From contig NZ_JAAOCA010000008.1 in the NCBI RefSeq assembly GCF_014694385.1, forward strand, positions 1 to 64,000: a stretch of 64,000 nt of DNA, read 5' to 3'. A program made the translations under genes and the position numbers. Of this stretch, positions 16,345-23,384 are shown piece by piece (the first letter of the stretch is position 1; every line of letters begins with the position of its first letter). The stretch is from Pseudomonas typographi (GTDB taxonomy: Bacteria; Pseudomonadota; Gammaproteobacteria; Pseudomonadales; Pseudomonadaceae). The notes below the pieces were generated by a model. It saw only the letters and a list, made by a program, of their open reading frames with translations, ran no database searches and had not been told where the DNA came from.

Positions 16345-16412
16345 TGCGCCGACTCCTTTTTAAAGCTGTGTTGCATCCGGCGTGAACCGGTGGTATTTTC
16401 TGGCTGCGACAT
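16341..16412 (-). CDS. Possible leader peptide
   Basis: A 23-codon frame begins ATG at 16412 after a strong AGGAGG site and ends in an overlap with the start of the metallopeptidase-like gene. The peptide begins MSQPENTTGSRR. The strong ribosome site with no other gene to serve supports translation, perhaps as a coupling leader. Confidence 0.45.
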   Translation of the reverse strand: MSQPENTTGSRRMQHSFKKESAQ

Positions 16413-16690
16413 TATTTCGTCCTCCTAAGACGAATGCAGTGCTAAGCTCTTGCTCTAACAAGTGCTATTGAAAACCCGCCCCTATAGCGGGTTTTCTGCT
16501 TTCTGGGATTCAGAAAGTCAGAATGGGGGTGGTCGCGCTAAGGCGGTCCTGTGATTCGAATGTTCGTGCAGTTATCGATATTCAAAATTTCATCCTTTCA
16601 AAAACACTGTTCGTGCAGCCAGTGGTTTAAAGATATCTGTAGTATCACAGCAAACGTGCGCCAGAGAGCGACCAGCCCTACCGAAACACC
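16413..16690. other. Early leader with terminator
   Basis: This gap downstream of the Cro-like gene has a strong terminator at 16470-16496 and no credible gene. It contains two copies of GTTCGTGCAG (16564-16573 and 16610-16619), 46 bases apart. A phage antitermination step would be needed for the replication genes to be read. Confidence 0.5.
16470..16496 (-). terminator. Terminator after the Cro-like gene
   Basis: A perfect 10-bp stem GAAAACCCGC / GCGGGTTTTC with a 7-base loop. It works in either direction by symmetry and lies where lambda has tR1, between cro and the replication genes. Confidence 0.85.
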
Positions 16691-16888
16691 CTAGCGGCCA
16701 GGAAACTTGCTTAATTCCACGGCTTTAACTGAACCGTCTTCCGCCTGTTCCACAAAAATGGTCCTACCCGCTCTCAGCGCATTCGCCAGCGCCGGGCCAG
16801 TGCATCCCATCAGCTTCGCAGTGGGAAGGCGGCCGTTCTCGGCTATGAATTCCGAAAGCGGGAATACGCGCACCGGCGGCATAGTCAT
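16691..16888 (-). CDS. Cro-like repressor
   Basis: A 65-aa protein beginning MTMPPVRVFPLSEFIAENGR and containing the helix-turn-helix LPTAKLMGCTGPALANALRA; basic C-terminus. Size and layout match the short lambda Cro type. The ATG at 16888 is six bases after GGAGG. It would bind the operators in the divergent region and favour the lytic state. Confidence 0.75.
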   Translation of the reverse strand: MTMPPVRVFPLSEFIAENGRLPTAKLMGCTGPALANALRAGRTIFVEQAEDGSVKAVELSKFPGR

Positions 16889-16914
16889 CACACCCCTCCA
16901 GAAACACTGGATGC

Positions 16915-17223
16915 CTAAACAGCGGAACCAACCACCTGAACTGATCGTGATGATCGGCGTATCGTTTGATTCATGGTCGCAGCGAGCTGCGCCGACTCCC
17001 TCGGCTTCTGCTTCCTGGAAACGCTCCACGGAAGGTCAGGACGAACGTCAAACCGAGTTACGGCTCCGCCGGTCGCCTCCTCAATCGCCAGCGCTCGTTC
17101 CGCAGTTATTGATCGATCACCAGCGAGTAGCCGCGACAGATACGACGCGCTGATCCCCAGTTGAATGGCTAAACGCTTTCTGCCACCTCGGGGAAGCTCG
17201 TCTACGTAGTTCGAGAGCTCCAT
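16915..17223 (-). CDS. Cro/YdaS-type transcriptional regulator
   Basis: A 102-aa protein with the N-terminal helix-turn-helix MELSNYVDELPRGGRKRLAI and LGISASYLSRLLAGDRSIT, typical of YdaS/Cro proteins. It is divergent from the CI-type repressor across a 72-base control region. With the following gene it makes two Cro-like proteins in a row; one of them may instead act like CII. Confidence 0.8.
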   Translation of the reverse strand: MELSNYVDELPRGGRKRLAIQLGISASYLSRLLAGDRSITAERALAIEEATGGAVTRFDVRPDLPWSVSRKQKPRESAQLAATMNQTIRRSSRSVQVVGSAV

Positions 17224-17295
17224 TGATGTTTACCTATTGGAATACTTGGTACGTAGATTAACCAGTTTACTTACCAAATCAAGGTAATTTCCCTC
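17224..17295. promoter_or_regulatory. Divergent immunity control region with operators
   Basis: Between the divergent regulators lie a dyad TTACCAAATCAAGGTAA (17271-17287, 5-bp arms) and TACCTATTGGAATA (17231-17244). The reverse complement of the latter matches 12 of 14 bases of the sites found at the rightward early promoter near 18150. These are probable repressor/Cro operators. Confidence 0.6.
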
Positions 17296-18072
17296 ATGGG
17301 AAACAAAAGGTATAGTTTTGGTATGGACATCAAAGAAATACGCAAGCTACGGCTCAAACAGCTGATCAACCTGAAATTCGGCGGGGTCATGGCTCGCCTC
17401 GCTGAGGCGATCGGGCGGCAGTCGTCATATGTCGCGAGGATTCTTTCGGACAATCCCGATCACGGTAGGAATATCGGGGAAAAGCTTGCTCGCCAGATTG
17501 AAGAAGCTTGTGATTTGCCCTACAGATATCTCGATGCGCCTTTTGACGCTGAATTCTTTCCTGACGGAAATGGGTGGTCGGTGACGGGCGCGACGGACCA
17601 AAACACCCACGCACATCTCGATACGAATACCCCCGAGGCTGCCGATGCATCGCTCCTAATCCCTAAGATGGATGTCAGGATGGACATGAGCGAGTGGGAG
17701 CAGCGGCCCAATTTCGACAGGATGATCAGTTCAATTGGCCTTCATAAGAACTGGATTCGGATGAATCTGCAGGTTTCGGACCCAGGAAACCTCCGGGTAA
17801 TAACGGCTACAGGCAATAGCATGGAGCCCATGATCATGCACGGGGATCTCCTCCTCATTGATATCGGGGTTCGGTCGTTCAAGCAGGACGGCGTCTACGT
17901 GCTGGGCATCGACGGGCAGAGAATGGTGAAGCGGGTTCAAAAGGTGCTGGACGGCTTGCGCATCCTTTCTGACAACCGCATCTATCCGGAAATGATTATT
18001 CCAGAGGGTCGTCGGGACGAGATTGAGTTCTATGGCCGGGCTGTTTACACATGGACCGGAACGAACCTTTAG
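17296..18072 (+). CDS. CI-type phage repressor with S24 autoprotease domain
   Basis: A 258-aa repressor. The N-terminal helix-turn-helix region (KEIRKLRLKQLINLKFGGVM, then GRQSSYVARILSD) binds operators; the C-terminal S24/LexA-type domain has the catalytic serine in ATGNSMEPMIMHGD and the lysine in QRMVKRVQ, so RecA-stimulated self-cleavage and SOS induction are expected. An inner ATG at 17323 (MDIKEIRK) is also possible and is the more usual family start. A terminator follows. Confidence 0.93.
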   Translation: MGNKRYSFGMDIKEIRKLRLKQLINLKFGGVMARLAEAIGRQSSYVARILSDNPDHGRNIGEKLARQIEEACDLPYRYLDAPFDAEFFPDGNGWSVTGATDQNTHAHLDTNTPEAADASLLIPKMDVRMDMSEWEQRPNFDRMISSIGLHKNWIRMNLQVSDPGNLRVITATGNSMEPMIMHGDLLLIDIGVRSFKQDGVYVLGIDGQRMVKRVQKVLDGLRILSDNRIYPEMIIPEGRRDEIEFYGRAVYTWTGTNL

Positions 18073-18097
18073 CAGTCCTGATTACTTTCCTGACAAA

Positions 18098-18122
18098 AAT
18101 CCCGCTTCGGCGGTTTTTTTTT
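18098..18122 (+). terminator. Terminator after the repressor gene
   Basis: CCGC-TTCG-GCGG stem-loop followed by eight T residues, 30 bases after the repressor stop. It separates repressor transcription from the early operon to the right. Confidence 0.92.
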
Positions 18123-18131
18123 GCGTGGCAC

Positions 18132-18175
18132 TTTTCCAAAAGGTATTGACGTAAGTTTTCCATTTGGTACTCTCT
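18132..18175 (+). promoter_or_regulatory. Rightward early promoter with paired operators
   Basis: TTTTCCAAAAGGTA (18132-18145) and TTTTCCATTTGGTA (18156-18169) are near-identical 14-mers, 24 bases apart, on both sides of a -35 hexamer TTGACG (18146-18151). A weak -10 TACTCT follows at the right distance. The layout is that of a repressor-controlled early promoter, the counterpart of lambda PL. Confidence 0.65.
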
Positions 18176-18207
18176 GCTCCATCGCATTCACGCATGGAGC
18201 TTCAAGC

Positions 18208-18528
18208 ATGAACCTCACCACCATCACCGCAGGCGCCTGGACTGGGTTTCTCGGGAAAGGTCTTGCCCCTCGCGAACTGGAGGCTACTGCCTACGCAGCC
18301 AGCGATCTAACCGCAAAGGAAATCGCACGCCTGATGGGGATCACTCCGAAATCAGTTTCGAAGCGACTGGATGATGCGCGTTTCAAACTCGGCGCCCGAA
18401 CTGTTCGTGGCTTGGTCATGGAAGCCTTCAAGAGCGGACTTATAGCGGCGGTTTCCTGCGCGGCGCCAGCAGATCCTGACCCACAACAGGACCGTGATCA
18501 GGACCATCAGGGCGTGTTCCTCGCCTGA
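18208..18528 (+). CDS. Small LuxR-type helix-turn-helix protein
   Basis: A 106-aa protein with a GerE/LuxR-like DNA-binding helix set (LTAKEIARLMGITPKSVSKR, then LDDARFKLGA) and an acidic, Asp/Gln-rich tail. The ATG at 18208 follows GGAGC. It is the first gene of the rightward early operon and lies directly before the repeat array, so it may regulate the operon. No partner is known. Confidence 0.75.
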   Translation: MNLTTITAGAWTGFLGKGLAPRELEATAYAASDLTAKEIARLMGITPKSVSKRLDDARFKLGARTVRGLVMEAFKSGLIAAVSCAAPADPDPQQDRDQDHQGVFLA

Positions 18529-18530
18529 AT

Positions 18531-19431
18531 GCCAAGGCAGCGGCGAGCCCTTTCGCGGAGAGGGTTGTCCGGTGCTAAGCACCATAGGGCCAGGATTGGT
18601 TGGGCGGGGCCAGGCTGGGTTCGGCCAGGCAAGGCAAGGGCTGTTTACAGCGGTCTGCCCGTTCGATGAGCCGGCTTTCCGGTGGCGATAGCTGCCATGA
18701 GGCGGGTCGAGGTCCGGCTGGGCTTGGCGTGGCGGGACAAGGCGAGGCGTGGCAAGGGCTGTAATCAGCGTTCAGCCACTTCTCGCGAGGTGGTTGAGCG
18801 GTGCGGAAGCACTACGCGGCAGTGTCCGGCGCGGTCGGCTAGGGCTCGGCGCGGTAGGGCATGGTGTGGCACGGCAGTGTTTGGCCGGGCAAGGGCTGAT
18901 ATCAGCGTAATGCCCCTTCGCAGAGGGGGTATTGCGGTGCGAAAGCAACATCCCGACGAGTCTCGGCAAGGCTGGGCGTGGTTCGGCAAGCGGGGTATGG
19001 CCGGGTCCGGCGTGCCAAGGGCTGCAAAGCAGCGTTGAGCCGCTTCTCTGAGGCGGTTCAGCGGTGACAGCGGTCATCATTGGGCTAGGTGAGGCGGGGC
19101 TTGGCACGGCAAGGCATGGGCTACAGCGTAGCGGCCAGCACCTTCGTAGAGGGTGCTTTCCGGTACTGAGTACCTTGGCGCGCAGAGGCGAGCAGAGGCT
19201 AGGCAAGGCGGTGCCAGGTTAGGCAAGGGCTGAAACAGCGTAATGCTCATTCCCAGAGTGGGCATTACGGTGCGAAGGCGCCATTTCGAGAGGCTATGTT
19301 GGGCTCGGTAGTGCTCGGCCAGGCAAGGCAAGGCAAGGCAAGGCAAGGTTAGGCAAGGGCTGGATGTTCCAGCGCACTGTCCACCAATCCGTGGGCAGTG
19401 CAGTAAAACAACCATCAGTGGAGACATCGCA
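18531..19431 (+). repeat. Tandem array of three-hairpin units with pentanucleotide spacers
   Basis: Eight units fill this 0.9 kb. P1 (GCTG/CAGC type) starts at 18640, 18758, 18895, 19021, 19120, 19229 and 19359; the unit before 18640 has only a weak P1. P2 has apical TTC-N3-GAG (N4 in the third unit); P3 is of GGTGC/GCACC type with GNRA-like loops (GAAA, GGAA, GATA). Pairs change together: P1 GCTG/CAGC, GCTAC/GTAGC, GCTGGA/TCCAGC; P3 GGTGC/GCACC, GGTAC/GTACC, GGTGAC/GTCATC. Spacers are KGYNN pentamers in phase with the next GGGCTG: 11, 12, 16, about 12, 8, 11 and 14 of them. GNRA-type loops favour plus-strand RNA. The role is unknown; a structured RNA array is inferred. Confidence 0.85.
19359..19401 (+). 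promoter_or_regulatory. Variant last unit of the array, leader hairpins of the next gene
   Basis: P1 is extended to six pairs (GCTGGA/TCCAGC) and P2 to an 11-bp stem (19374-19384 with 19391-19401) with a CAATCC loop in place of TTC-N3-GAG. P3 is missing. The hairpins end 30 bases before the GTG start, so they could time translation or RNA release. Confidence 0.65.
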
Positions 19432-20016
19432 GTGCAAACCATCAAACTGAAACTCATTGGGCAATCGCCCCTTCTGATGCACTCTGATCGCTTCAGCAAT
19501 CCGCTGGATAAAGCGACCAAGGAACACAAGGTTCTCACCAGCAAGCGCAAAAAACTTGATGAAGACCACGAACTGATTGCCAAGTCAGAATGGATGGGTT
19601 CGCTGTATCACGATGCCGAACTGGGTCCTTTCGTGCCCGGCCAGAACATCAAGTCCGCCTTGGTCGGTGCTGCCAAAATCCAACGGCTCGGTGCAAGTTT
19701 CAAGCGCGCGGTACTGGTGCTCGACGACCGTTGCAAGTTGGATTACTTTGGCCCCAAAGATCCCGAAGGAATGTTCGCTAATCCTCGGTTCGTGGACTCA
19801 CGCAGTGTAGTGGTGGGCACTTCTCGATTGATCCGCTATCGCCCTAAGTTCCAAGACTGGTCGACAACCGTCGATGTGATGTTTTCGCCTGAAATGATCG
19901 AGCGCGACGATGTTATCCGGGCCGCCGAGAACGCAGGTCTGTTCGTGGGGCTTTGCGATTATCGTCCCGAGAAAGGCGGCTCCTTTGGCCGCTTCAGCGT
20001 CGAGGTGATCGAATGA
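19432..20016 (+). CDS. Conserved-type phage protein, possible RAMP/Cas7-like fold
   Basis: A 194-aa protein starting at GTG, eight bases after GGAG. It opens with a strand then LIGQSPLLMHSDR, a Lys-rich stretch (TSKRKKLDEDHELIAKSEW), FVPGQNIKSALVGAAK, and ends in GLCDYRPEKGGSFGRFSVEV. A Gly-rich loop before the last strand and the N-terminal strand/PLL pattern recall RAMP proteins such as Cas7, but similarity is by eye and weak. It directly follows the hairpin array and is coupled (ATGA) to the next gene, so RNA binding is a sensible guess. In many phages this operon site holds recombination genes, so an annealing or DNA-repair role is an alternative. Confidence 0.35.
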   Translation: MQTIKLKLIGQSPLLMHSDRFSNPLDKATKEHKVLTSKRKKLDEDHELIAKSEWMGSLYHDAELGPFVPGQNIKSALVGAAKIQRLGASFKRAVLVLDDRCKLDYFGPKDPEGMFANPRFVDSRSVVVGTSRLIRYRPKFQDWSTTVDVMFSPEMIERDDVIRAAENAGLFVGLCDYRPEKGGSFGRFSVEVIE

Positions 20017-20483
20017 GCCGTCCTACCCTACTGCCGGAGTGGCGCCAGGCCGCCAACGATATTGCCGAGGGCTTCAAGTACGGCGATCTGATCACGCTCG
20101 ATTGGTTGCGGGAAGCCTTCCACCTGGATGAGCCGAAGACGATCGAAGGGTTTCGCGCATTCCAGTTTGCGTTCCTCAGCAACATGGATTCTCTGCGCCA
20201 GGAACTGCTTCAAGAACACCGCCTGCTATTGACCAGTGTTCGCGGCGTTGGATATGAGCTGATCGAGCCGAACGAACAAGTTGAAACAGCCTGGCAATCA
20301 ACCTTCGTCAAAGTGAAGCGGGAACTTACCAAACTGGCCGGCGCCATTCGCCATATTCGTTATGACGAACTGAGCGATGACAAGCGACGCGAACATGCAG
20401 ATGCACAAGCAAAACTTTCGGGCATTCATGCTTTTGTTCAGCGCGAAGGCAAACGCAAGCAGAGCCTACTGAAAATTAGCTGA
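20013..20483 (+). CDS. Partner of the array-linked protein, unknown
   Basis: A 156-aa protein coupled by ATGA to the preceding gene. The middle has LLLTSVRGVGYELIEPNEQ, like the wing of an OmpR-type winged helix (typical VRGxGYxL), within a helical region; the C-terminal half is basic and helical (KVKRELTKLAGAIRHIRY, EGKRKQSLLK). Nucleic-acid binding is likely, though the exact fold is not established. The fixed coupling suggests a two-protein complex. Confidence 0.55.
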   Translation: MSRPTLLPEWRQAANDIAEGFKYGDLITLDWLREAFHLDEPKTIEGFRAFQFAFLSNMDSLRQELLQEHRLLLTSVRGVGYELIEPNEQVETAWQSTFVKVKRELTKLAGAIRHIRYDELSDDKRREHADAQAKLSGIHAFVQREGKRKQSLLKIS

Positions 20484-20556
20484 TGTAGTAACCAAATTTA
20501 TTGGACTGCCAAGTTATCCGGCCGGGCGGAGCCTTGCCTAAAGGATGGAGGTGTAC

Positions 20557-20964
20557 ATGCTTCTTTTAACACGTCGCCCAGGCGAGAAAGTTGTTATCGG
20601 TGGTGAAATCACCGTAGTCGTGGCCGGGGTGAATGGGCATCAAGTACGACTGGGTATCCAGGCGCCGGCGGGAGCGACCGTCGACCGTGAAGAGATTCAT
20701 CTGCGCCGCACGGCCTCATTGGTTCCGCTTGAACCGGTGCCAGCCAGCCAGGCCGAAGACTTCGATATCGACGAGCACATACGCCTTGCTGCCGATGCCC
20801 GCCGGTACCGCTGGCTTCGTGACGTGGCCTGGGATACCACTCGCCAGGATCTGGCGCTGCGCGACCGGCATCAAAACATGCTGATCGAGGATGAACTCGA
20901 CGCCGAGATCGACCGCGCAATGGCGGCCTACCCTGGCGAATCCGTGGGGGTGGCGAATGCCTAA
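20557..20964 (+). CDS. csrA: CsrA/RsmA homologue with C-terminal extension
   Basis: A 135-aa protein. Residues 1-50 are a full CsrA domain ([20 protein letters not shown], then [10 protein letters not shown] and REEIHLRR), including the RNA-contacting LTRR and the REEI element. Normal CsrA ends near residue 62; here a further 75 residues follow ([20 protein letters not shown] ...), helical and charged. ATG at 20557 is five bases after GGAGG; the leader has GGATGGAGG, a likely CsrA site for autocontrol. A phage-encoded CsrA could retune host mRNA use during infection. Confidence 0.9.
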   Translation: MLLLTRRPGEKVVIGGEITVVVAGVNGHQVRLGIQAPAGATVDREEIHLRRTASLVPLEPVPASQAEDFDIDEHIRLAADARRYRWLRDVAWDTTRQDLALRDRHQNMLIEDELDAEIDRAMAAYPGESVGVANA

Positions 20965-21319
20965 CAGCACCTATAACTCCCGCTCGGCGGACAAATTTGT
21001 CGTTCGGCTACCAGACGGCTTGCGTGAGCAAGTCGAGCATCTGGCGCGCGAGGATGCCACCAGCATGAACACGCTGTTCATCCAGGCCACCAAGCTGCTG
21101 GTCAGCGGGCGAGCACGCCAGGCCCTACTGCTTGACGCACTCGAGCAAGCGGTCATGTCCGGCAAAGATCCCGTCAAGGCGTATATCCAAGCCAATCCAG
21201 AAGGCTACCCGGCAGAACTTCTAGCCCGGGGCCGCGGCACCTTCGTGGATGAAGGTGTGCGGGCATCGTATCTGGTGTTCTTAAGCGGTTTCCGGGCAGC
21301 CCAGGGGATCGAGCCATGA
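20957..21319 (+). CDS. Arc-like ribbon-helix-helix protein
   Basis: A 120-aa protein. [20 protein letters not shown] followed by [19 protein letters not shown] is the ribbon-helix-helix pattern of Arc/MetJ-type DNA-binding proteins. A longer C-terminal part of unknown role follows. It overlaps the CsrA-like gene by 8 bases and the next gene by four. Confidence 0.8.
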   Translation: MPNSTYNSRSADKFVVRLPDGLREQVEHLAREDATSMNTLFIQATKLLVSGRARQALLLDALEQAVMSGKDPVKAYIQANPEGYPAELLARGRGTFVDEGVRASYLVFLSGFRAAQGIEP

Positions 21320-21486
21320 CCCTCGCCCAACGCCTGCTTGCCCTATGGGCCGCCCTGCAACGCCGGGAAACGACCTTCACCCAGGTCATGGCCATGGCGG
21401 CCGAATGTGGCATCGATGGCCGGCAGGTGCTGGTCGACCACTTCCTGCGCCAGCCTGATCTTTCGCTGGCCGGTCTGGAGGCCTGA
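21316..21486 (+). CDS. Small phage protein, unknown
   Basis: A 56-aa helical protein ([20 protein letters not shown] ...) starting in an ATGA overlap with the Arc-like gene and ending three bases before the next start. Good coupling and correct codon use support it. Function unknown. Confidence 0.6.
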   Translation: MTLAQRLLALWAALQRRETTFTQVMAMAAECGIDGRQVLVDHFLRQPDLSLAGLEA

Positions 21487-21489
21487 CCC

Positions 21490-21693
21490 ATGTCCATCAT
21501 CTTCCCGCAGGGCGCCACCATCATGCTCAAAAAAACCGACGTCGAAATCCTGGACGAGCGCTTCGTAGAGCTTGGCCAGGCCCTGCAATCGAATGCCACC
21601 ATCGGCGAACTGACGAAGCTGGCCATGGCCTGCGGCCTTCGCCTGCAAGTGCGTATCGTGCCAGAAGGAGGCGCCGATGATGAGCAAGAATAA
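21490..21693 (+). CDS. Small phage protein, unknown
   Basis: A 67-aa protein with helical core (VEILDERFVELGQALQSN ATIGELTKLAMACGLRL, split here) and an acidic tail. An inner ATG at 21523 (MLKKTDVEIL) is an alternative start. It overlaps the following gene by 17 bases. Function unknown. Confidence 0.6.
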   Translation: MSIIFPQGATIMLKKTDVEILDERFVELGQALQSNATIGELTKLAMACGLRLQVRIVPEGGADDEQE

Positions 21694-22153
21694 TTCCGTG
21701 ACGCCCAGCCGTGACACCAAACCGAGCGGCATGGTCGTGCTGCCATTGGCCCTAGTCGTGCGCTGGCGCGCCGGAAATTTGACCGCCACCGACAGCGCCG
21801 TGATCGGCAAGGCGATTGATGATCCGCTTGCTCCCCTGCCCCTCATGTCCGACCTGAACGTCGAGCTCGAGGAGGAAGTGGAGCGGCTGCATCAAGACCT
21901 TGGCCGACTGCGCGAGCAGGCAACGAATCTGGACGCGGTACCCGCCCATCTGGCCCTGTATGCCCAGGACATGTTCGACCTGCTTCGCCTGATCAACGTC
22001 AAGTGCGGCGGGCTGGCTGCTGTCGTCTCCCACGGCGGCGAACCCTCAGACCAAATGTGGGCTGAGCATGACGATGCCCTGGATGCGATCTGGCCTTTGA
22101 TGGCGAAGGTGCGCAAGGCCGAGAAGGCCGCCGGCGGGAGCGTACGGCCATGA
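21677..22153 (+). CDS. Phage protein with coiled coil, unknown
   Basis: A 158-aa protein with a disordered N-terminus and a coiled-coil-like helix (LNVELEEEVERLHQDLGRLR). The start is ATG-ATG at 21677/21680. Overlaps its neighbours at both ends, so it is part of the early operon running to the integrase. Function unknown. Confidence 0.6.
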   Translation: MMSKNNSVTPSRDTKPSGMVVLPLALVVRWRAGNLTATDSAVIGKAIDDPLAPLPLMSDLNVELEEEVERLHQDLGRLREQATNLDAVPAHLALYAQDMFDLLRLINVKCGGLAAVVSHGGEPSDQMWAEHDDALDAIWPLMAKVRKAEKAAGGSVRP

Positions 22154-22398
22154 GCGACGACAAAGCCCACTTTGCCGGCCCCTGGTTTTGGATCTGCGTG
22201 CGCGAGTCCATCGAGGCCGGGCTCATTCAGGAATGGCTGCGCTTGACCGGGCACCGCCTGGCGCGCAGCGATATCGAGCGCATGGTCGATGAAGCCACCG
22301 GCTACGCCGATGATGTGGCCCGCGAATACTTGGCGCACGTAAAGCAGGTGATTTACGACATCGTGCCGCATCCGGCGGCGCCAGGGGTGACGCCATGA
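22150..22398 (+). CDS. Small phage protein, unknown
   Basis: An 82-aa protein, helical, with FAGPWFWICVRESIEAGLIQ at the start. Four-base overlaps on both sides. No motif is recognised. Confidence 0.6.
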   Translation: MSDDKAHFAGPWFWICVRESIEAGLIQEWLRLTGHRLARSDIERMVDEATGYADDVAREYLAHVKQVIYDIVPHPAAPGVTP

Positions 22399-22640
22399 AA
22401 ACGCACACTGCCCACACCAACATCACGACCTACACCGCCACGGTGTCCGAAGCGGATGTCACGCGCGCCTTGTGCGGCCTGCTGGCCCAACTGCACGGGT
22501 TGAACTTGGACGAGCCAGGCGTGCGTATCCGTGGCTATCACAGCTCGGAAGATACCTCGACTGGCTACAAGCACTTCTGGAAGATCGAGGTGATCGTGGA
22601 CCATTCTCTGGAGGCACGCCCACATGCAGATGAAGCCTAA
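22395..22640 (+). CDS. Small phage protein, unknown
   Basis: An 81-aa protein, N-terminus Thr-rich, with a central helix and a strand-rich end (VRIRGYHSSEDTSTGYKHFW). It overlaps the previous gene by four bases and the next by 17. No function is seen. Confidence 0.6.
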   Translation: MKTHTAHTNITTYTATVSEADVTRALCGLLAQLHGLNLDEPGVRIRGYHSSEDTSTGYKHFWKIEVIVDHSLEARPHADEA

Positions 22641-23376
22641 GCATGCCGAACGGTTGCAAGAGATCGCTGCGCTTCCCCACTTGAGCCCACGAAGCCAACT
22701 GATCATTGCTCGGCGGATGGCCAGGGTGTACGTGGCCGAAACAGAGTGGGGCAGCAGCCTGCTTAACGCCGCCCTGAGGAAGGCAAAAGCTGGGTTGCCA
22801 TTCACCGAGAAGCGAGTGGCGCACCTCAAAGAAATGCGCGAAGAGCTGCGTGACGACTATGGGAGCAGCATGGTCGACCTGGCCGACTGGCTGTATTCGG
22901 TCGACCGCGACATCACAGCCCTTTATGGTTTCGATGGGATATGCGACCTATTGGAGGTGAACCCTGTACACCGGGCGGAAGTGCTCGAGTACGCCGAGGA
23001 CAAATCCAGGGCGATATCGGCGATTGCCTTCGTTTCCGGCCTTGAGGAAAGCGCCAGCAGGCAGTCGGGCCGTCATCCCGCTGATTGGAAGGATGGCCCA
23101 CTGTTCAACCTCTTCATGCGCAAATTCCAGCAACTGATGCTGGATGAGACCAACGCGCTCCCCGACCCATTCGCGCCCGGCGGGCCGTTCTACGGCGTGC
23201 CGACCTATCACCAGCACCCGGACGGCACCATGGTACGCGCTACGCCAGCACTGACAGTGCATGACGGTGCCGACAGCAAGGTGGTGGCCAGCAGGTCGGG
23301 GCGGCGAAGCAAGTCAGAATCGGGCGCTGGCGCGACAGTTTCTAGCATCAACCACAACCTGACGCGTCAGGACTGA
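22624..23376 (+). CDS. Early phage protein, unknown
   Basis: A 250-aa soluble protein. Residues 1-130 are mostly helical, with basic patches (AALRKAKAGLPFTEKRVAHL); the C-terminal 50 residues are Gly/Ser/Arg-rich and probably flexible. It is the largest unknown of this operon. No catalytic motif is visible. Confidence 0.65.
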   Translation: MQMKPKHAERLQEIAALPHLSPRSQLIIARRMARVYVAETEWGSSLLNAALRKAKAGLPFTEKRVAHLKEMREELRDDYGSSMVDLADWLYSVDRDITALYGFDGICDLLEVNPVHRAEVLEYAEDKSRAISAIAFVSGLEESASRQSGRHPADWKDGPLFNLFMRKFQQLMLDETNALPDPFAPGGPFYGVPTYHQHPDGTMVRATPALTVHDGADSKVVASRSGRRSKSESGAGATVSSINHNLTRQD

Positions 23377-23384
23377 GGTTCACC

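Noticed and set aside
18531-19431. CRISPR array
   Set aside because: Units are not near-identical direct repeats, spacers are low-complexity pentamers and not unique protospacer-like sequence, and no cas1/cas2 is present.
18531-19431. RsmY/RsmZ-like CsrA sponge
   Set aside because: Such RNAs need GGA in exposed hairpin loops; here only one apical loop (18552-18560) contains GGA. Not excluded for the spacers, but not the evident design.
18682-19583. Open reading frames inside the array on both strands (e.g. 18682-19038 plus, 19077-19583 minus)
   Set aside because: They are stop-poor because of the GC-rich pentamer repeats; no ribosome sites, repetitive composition, and they overlap the hairpins and the start of the real gene.
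20557-20964. Frameshift or fusion artefact in the CsrA-like gene
   Set aside because: The frame is open, codon use is even and the next gene overlaps its end normally, so the extension seems genuine.
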